A program made the position numbers and the translations under genes. From Capitulum mitella (lineage: Eukaryota > Arthropoda > Thecostraca > Pollicipedomorpha > Pollicipedidae), in assembly GCA_030062745.1 (NCBI GenBank), contig CP099849.1, forward strand, positions 22,618,144-22,682,143: a stretch of DNA of 64,000 nt, read 5' to 3'. Shown here one piece after another: positions 62,960 to 64,000 of this stretch (position 1 is its first letter; every line of letters begins with the position of its first letter). The notes beneath the pieces were generated by a model. The model saw only the letters and a list, made by a program, of their open reading frames with translations. It did not search any database and had not been told where the DNA came from.

Positions 62960-63149
62960 CATTGTAGACGACGCCCGCCACGAGACCAGGCGCAGTCTCG
63001 AACCGGTCATGCGCCACCGTCAGTCGCACGTCGGTGGCCGGCACCCAGGTGACGTTCTCGGCCGGCCGGCACCGGCCCCCGTCCAGCGAGGAGGCCGGCC
63101 TGCCCATCACGAGCACCAGCCAGACGGCGGCGGCCGCCAGGCGCCCCAT
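62960..63149 (-). CDS. Exon 1 of CUB/C-type-lectin multidomain gene: start codon and signal peptide
   Basis: First coding exon of the window-spanning minus-strand gene. The ATG at 63149-63147 sits in a near-ideal context (GCCGCCATGG). It opens with MGRLAAAAVWLVLVMG, a hydrophobic signal peptide probably cleaved around ASS-LDGG, so the product enters the secretory route. The mature start has a cysteine (GGRCRP) and an N-glycosylation sequon (NVT). The exon ends before GTAAGC with one base over (phase 1: 63 codons plus G). Its leftover G plus the TG opening exon 2 makes Val and creates a further N-V-T sequon across the junction. The region is very GC- and CpG-rich. No transcript start or 5' UTR boundary can be placed. 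Confidence 0.72.
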
Positions 63150-63480
63150 GGCGGCGGACGGCGCCCCGCTGGCCTGCCGGTCACCTCCGCTCGGCCCGCG
63201 GCCCGGTCACATGCCGCGCCGGCGGCGGCGGCGGGGGCGGTCCTGGCGCGGCGTGCGGCCGGCGGACGCTCCCGGCCGCGCAGCGCGCCGCACTGGCGGC
63301 CGCCGCCGGCCGCACCGCCGAGCCGCACAGGTGGCCACTGAATCAATGGCGGGCGCGCGGACGACACGGACAACGGACCGGCGGCCGCTCGCCGACCCGA
63401 CCCGGCCACTGCGGCGCCGGCCGTGAGCTCAGGGCGCCGGGGCGCGACGGTGGGCGGCGAACGGTGGGAGAGAAATCTGT
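62980..63480 (-). promoter_or_regulatory. CpG-rich 5' region of the CUB/lectin gene
   Basis: A dense GC and CpG block covers exon 1 and about 330 bp upstream of the ATG, then drops back to average composition. This resembles a CpG-type promoter or 5' UTR. No TATA box or initiator can be assigned, and the transcription start is unknown. Confidence 0.4.
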
Positions 63481-64000
63481 GTTGACTAGGCGGAGTACCG
63501 CAGACGATGGGGAAAGGGATCACGTTGAAGCGAATCACCGCGGTTGATTCACGATGGCGCGACTGCCGTGATGCGATTTTCATGTGTGGTAGTCGGCGTT
63601 GTTACACTGTTGCTCCACTGAAACATGGTTGCAGCGCTCCTACGTTGTTGCAAGGGATCGGTGCTGTAAATGAATGCTGGTGAATGTACGACGCGGAATT
63701 GTGCCTTTTAATTATTAAAGGTCTACTTGCGGGGATTTGGATCGGCTATAACGGGGAAAGGCGGCTGTCCACTGTGGAAGCATGAAGCGGTTATTAAACG
63801 GCCTGTGAATCTTGAACTGAGTTTAATCAATTCATGTCCGGAAAACGAAATGACTGTGAGGACGATGCATTGGTGGAACAACGCAGAAGTGAGCCGATAG
63901 ACGTAAGAAGGAAACAGCTGCAAAAAAACAAAATCTAGGCGTCCCTCTGCATTTTCAGTCTACAAAACAAATATAACTTTTTCCCCAGAGCGGAGGTTAA
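63481..64000. other. Upstream intergenic stretch
   Basis: No coding exon, repeat or regulatory site could be supported here. The short open frames show no domain or splice pattern. Confidence 0.5.

Overview
The window is animal genomic DNA: exons split by GT-AG introns, several decayed transposons and abundant microsatellites. A mariner-like element, short (CCTAA)n interstitial motifs and very GC-rich exons (GCCGGC strings) next to AT-rich introns suggest an invertebrate, plausibly an arthropod such as a crustacean. This is inference; no species can be named from the sequence alone.

One gene on the minus strand fills almost the whole window. It starts with an ATG in a strong context at 63149 and a signal peptide, and runs down to an exon at 1218-1004, after which it leaves the window. 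I place 14 coding exons (about 3.2 kb of coding sequence, roughly 1,080 codons). They were chosen by splice-site sequence, reading-phase agreement at each junction and domain continuity. The predicted product is a secreted or type I membrane protein that alternates CUB domains and C-type-lectin-like domains (CTLD): signal peptide, degenerate CUB-like N-terminus, two CUBs, CTLD1, linker, CTLD2, CUB, CTLD3, CUB, start of another CUB. At least one exon, holding the N-terminal part of CTLD2, must lie between 46673 and 38754 and was not found. I do not recognise a named orthologue.

The introns hold the rest. From left to right: an interspersed repeat with a (TA)n core (170-560, inverted copy near 23 kb); a minisatellite grown from the 5' splice site of one exon (11.75-12.01 kb); a second interspersed family with a (TA)n core (13.0-13.5 kb, second copy at 51.3/55.5 kb); a 15-bp minisatellite (23.6 kb); a cluster of TTAA-bounded, AGGTCA-rich elements with piggyBac-like ends (25.7-28.4 and 30.4-31.9 kb); a palindromic mariner derivative (32.8-33.8 kb); a long (GA)n tract (34.3 kb); a second minisatellite grown from a 5' splice site (35.8-36.2 kb); (TCTA/TCCA)n and (TA)n tracts (36.9-38.1 kb); a decayed LINE (41.5-44.9 kb); and a hAT element with a perfect 8-bp target duplication (51.56-55.24 kb), itself carrying a TTAA element and interrupting an older repeat.

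The most notable observation is that two different exons of the gene each carry a local tandem array (period 40 bp and 75 bp) in which the exon 3' end plus its 5' splice site has been copied several times into the intron. Apart from this gene and transposon remnants I see no convincing second gene. Most long open frames, including overlapping ones on both strands, come from GC-rich or tandem-repeat DNA.
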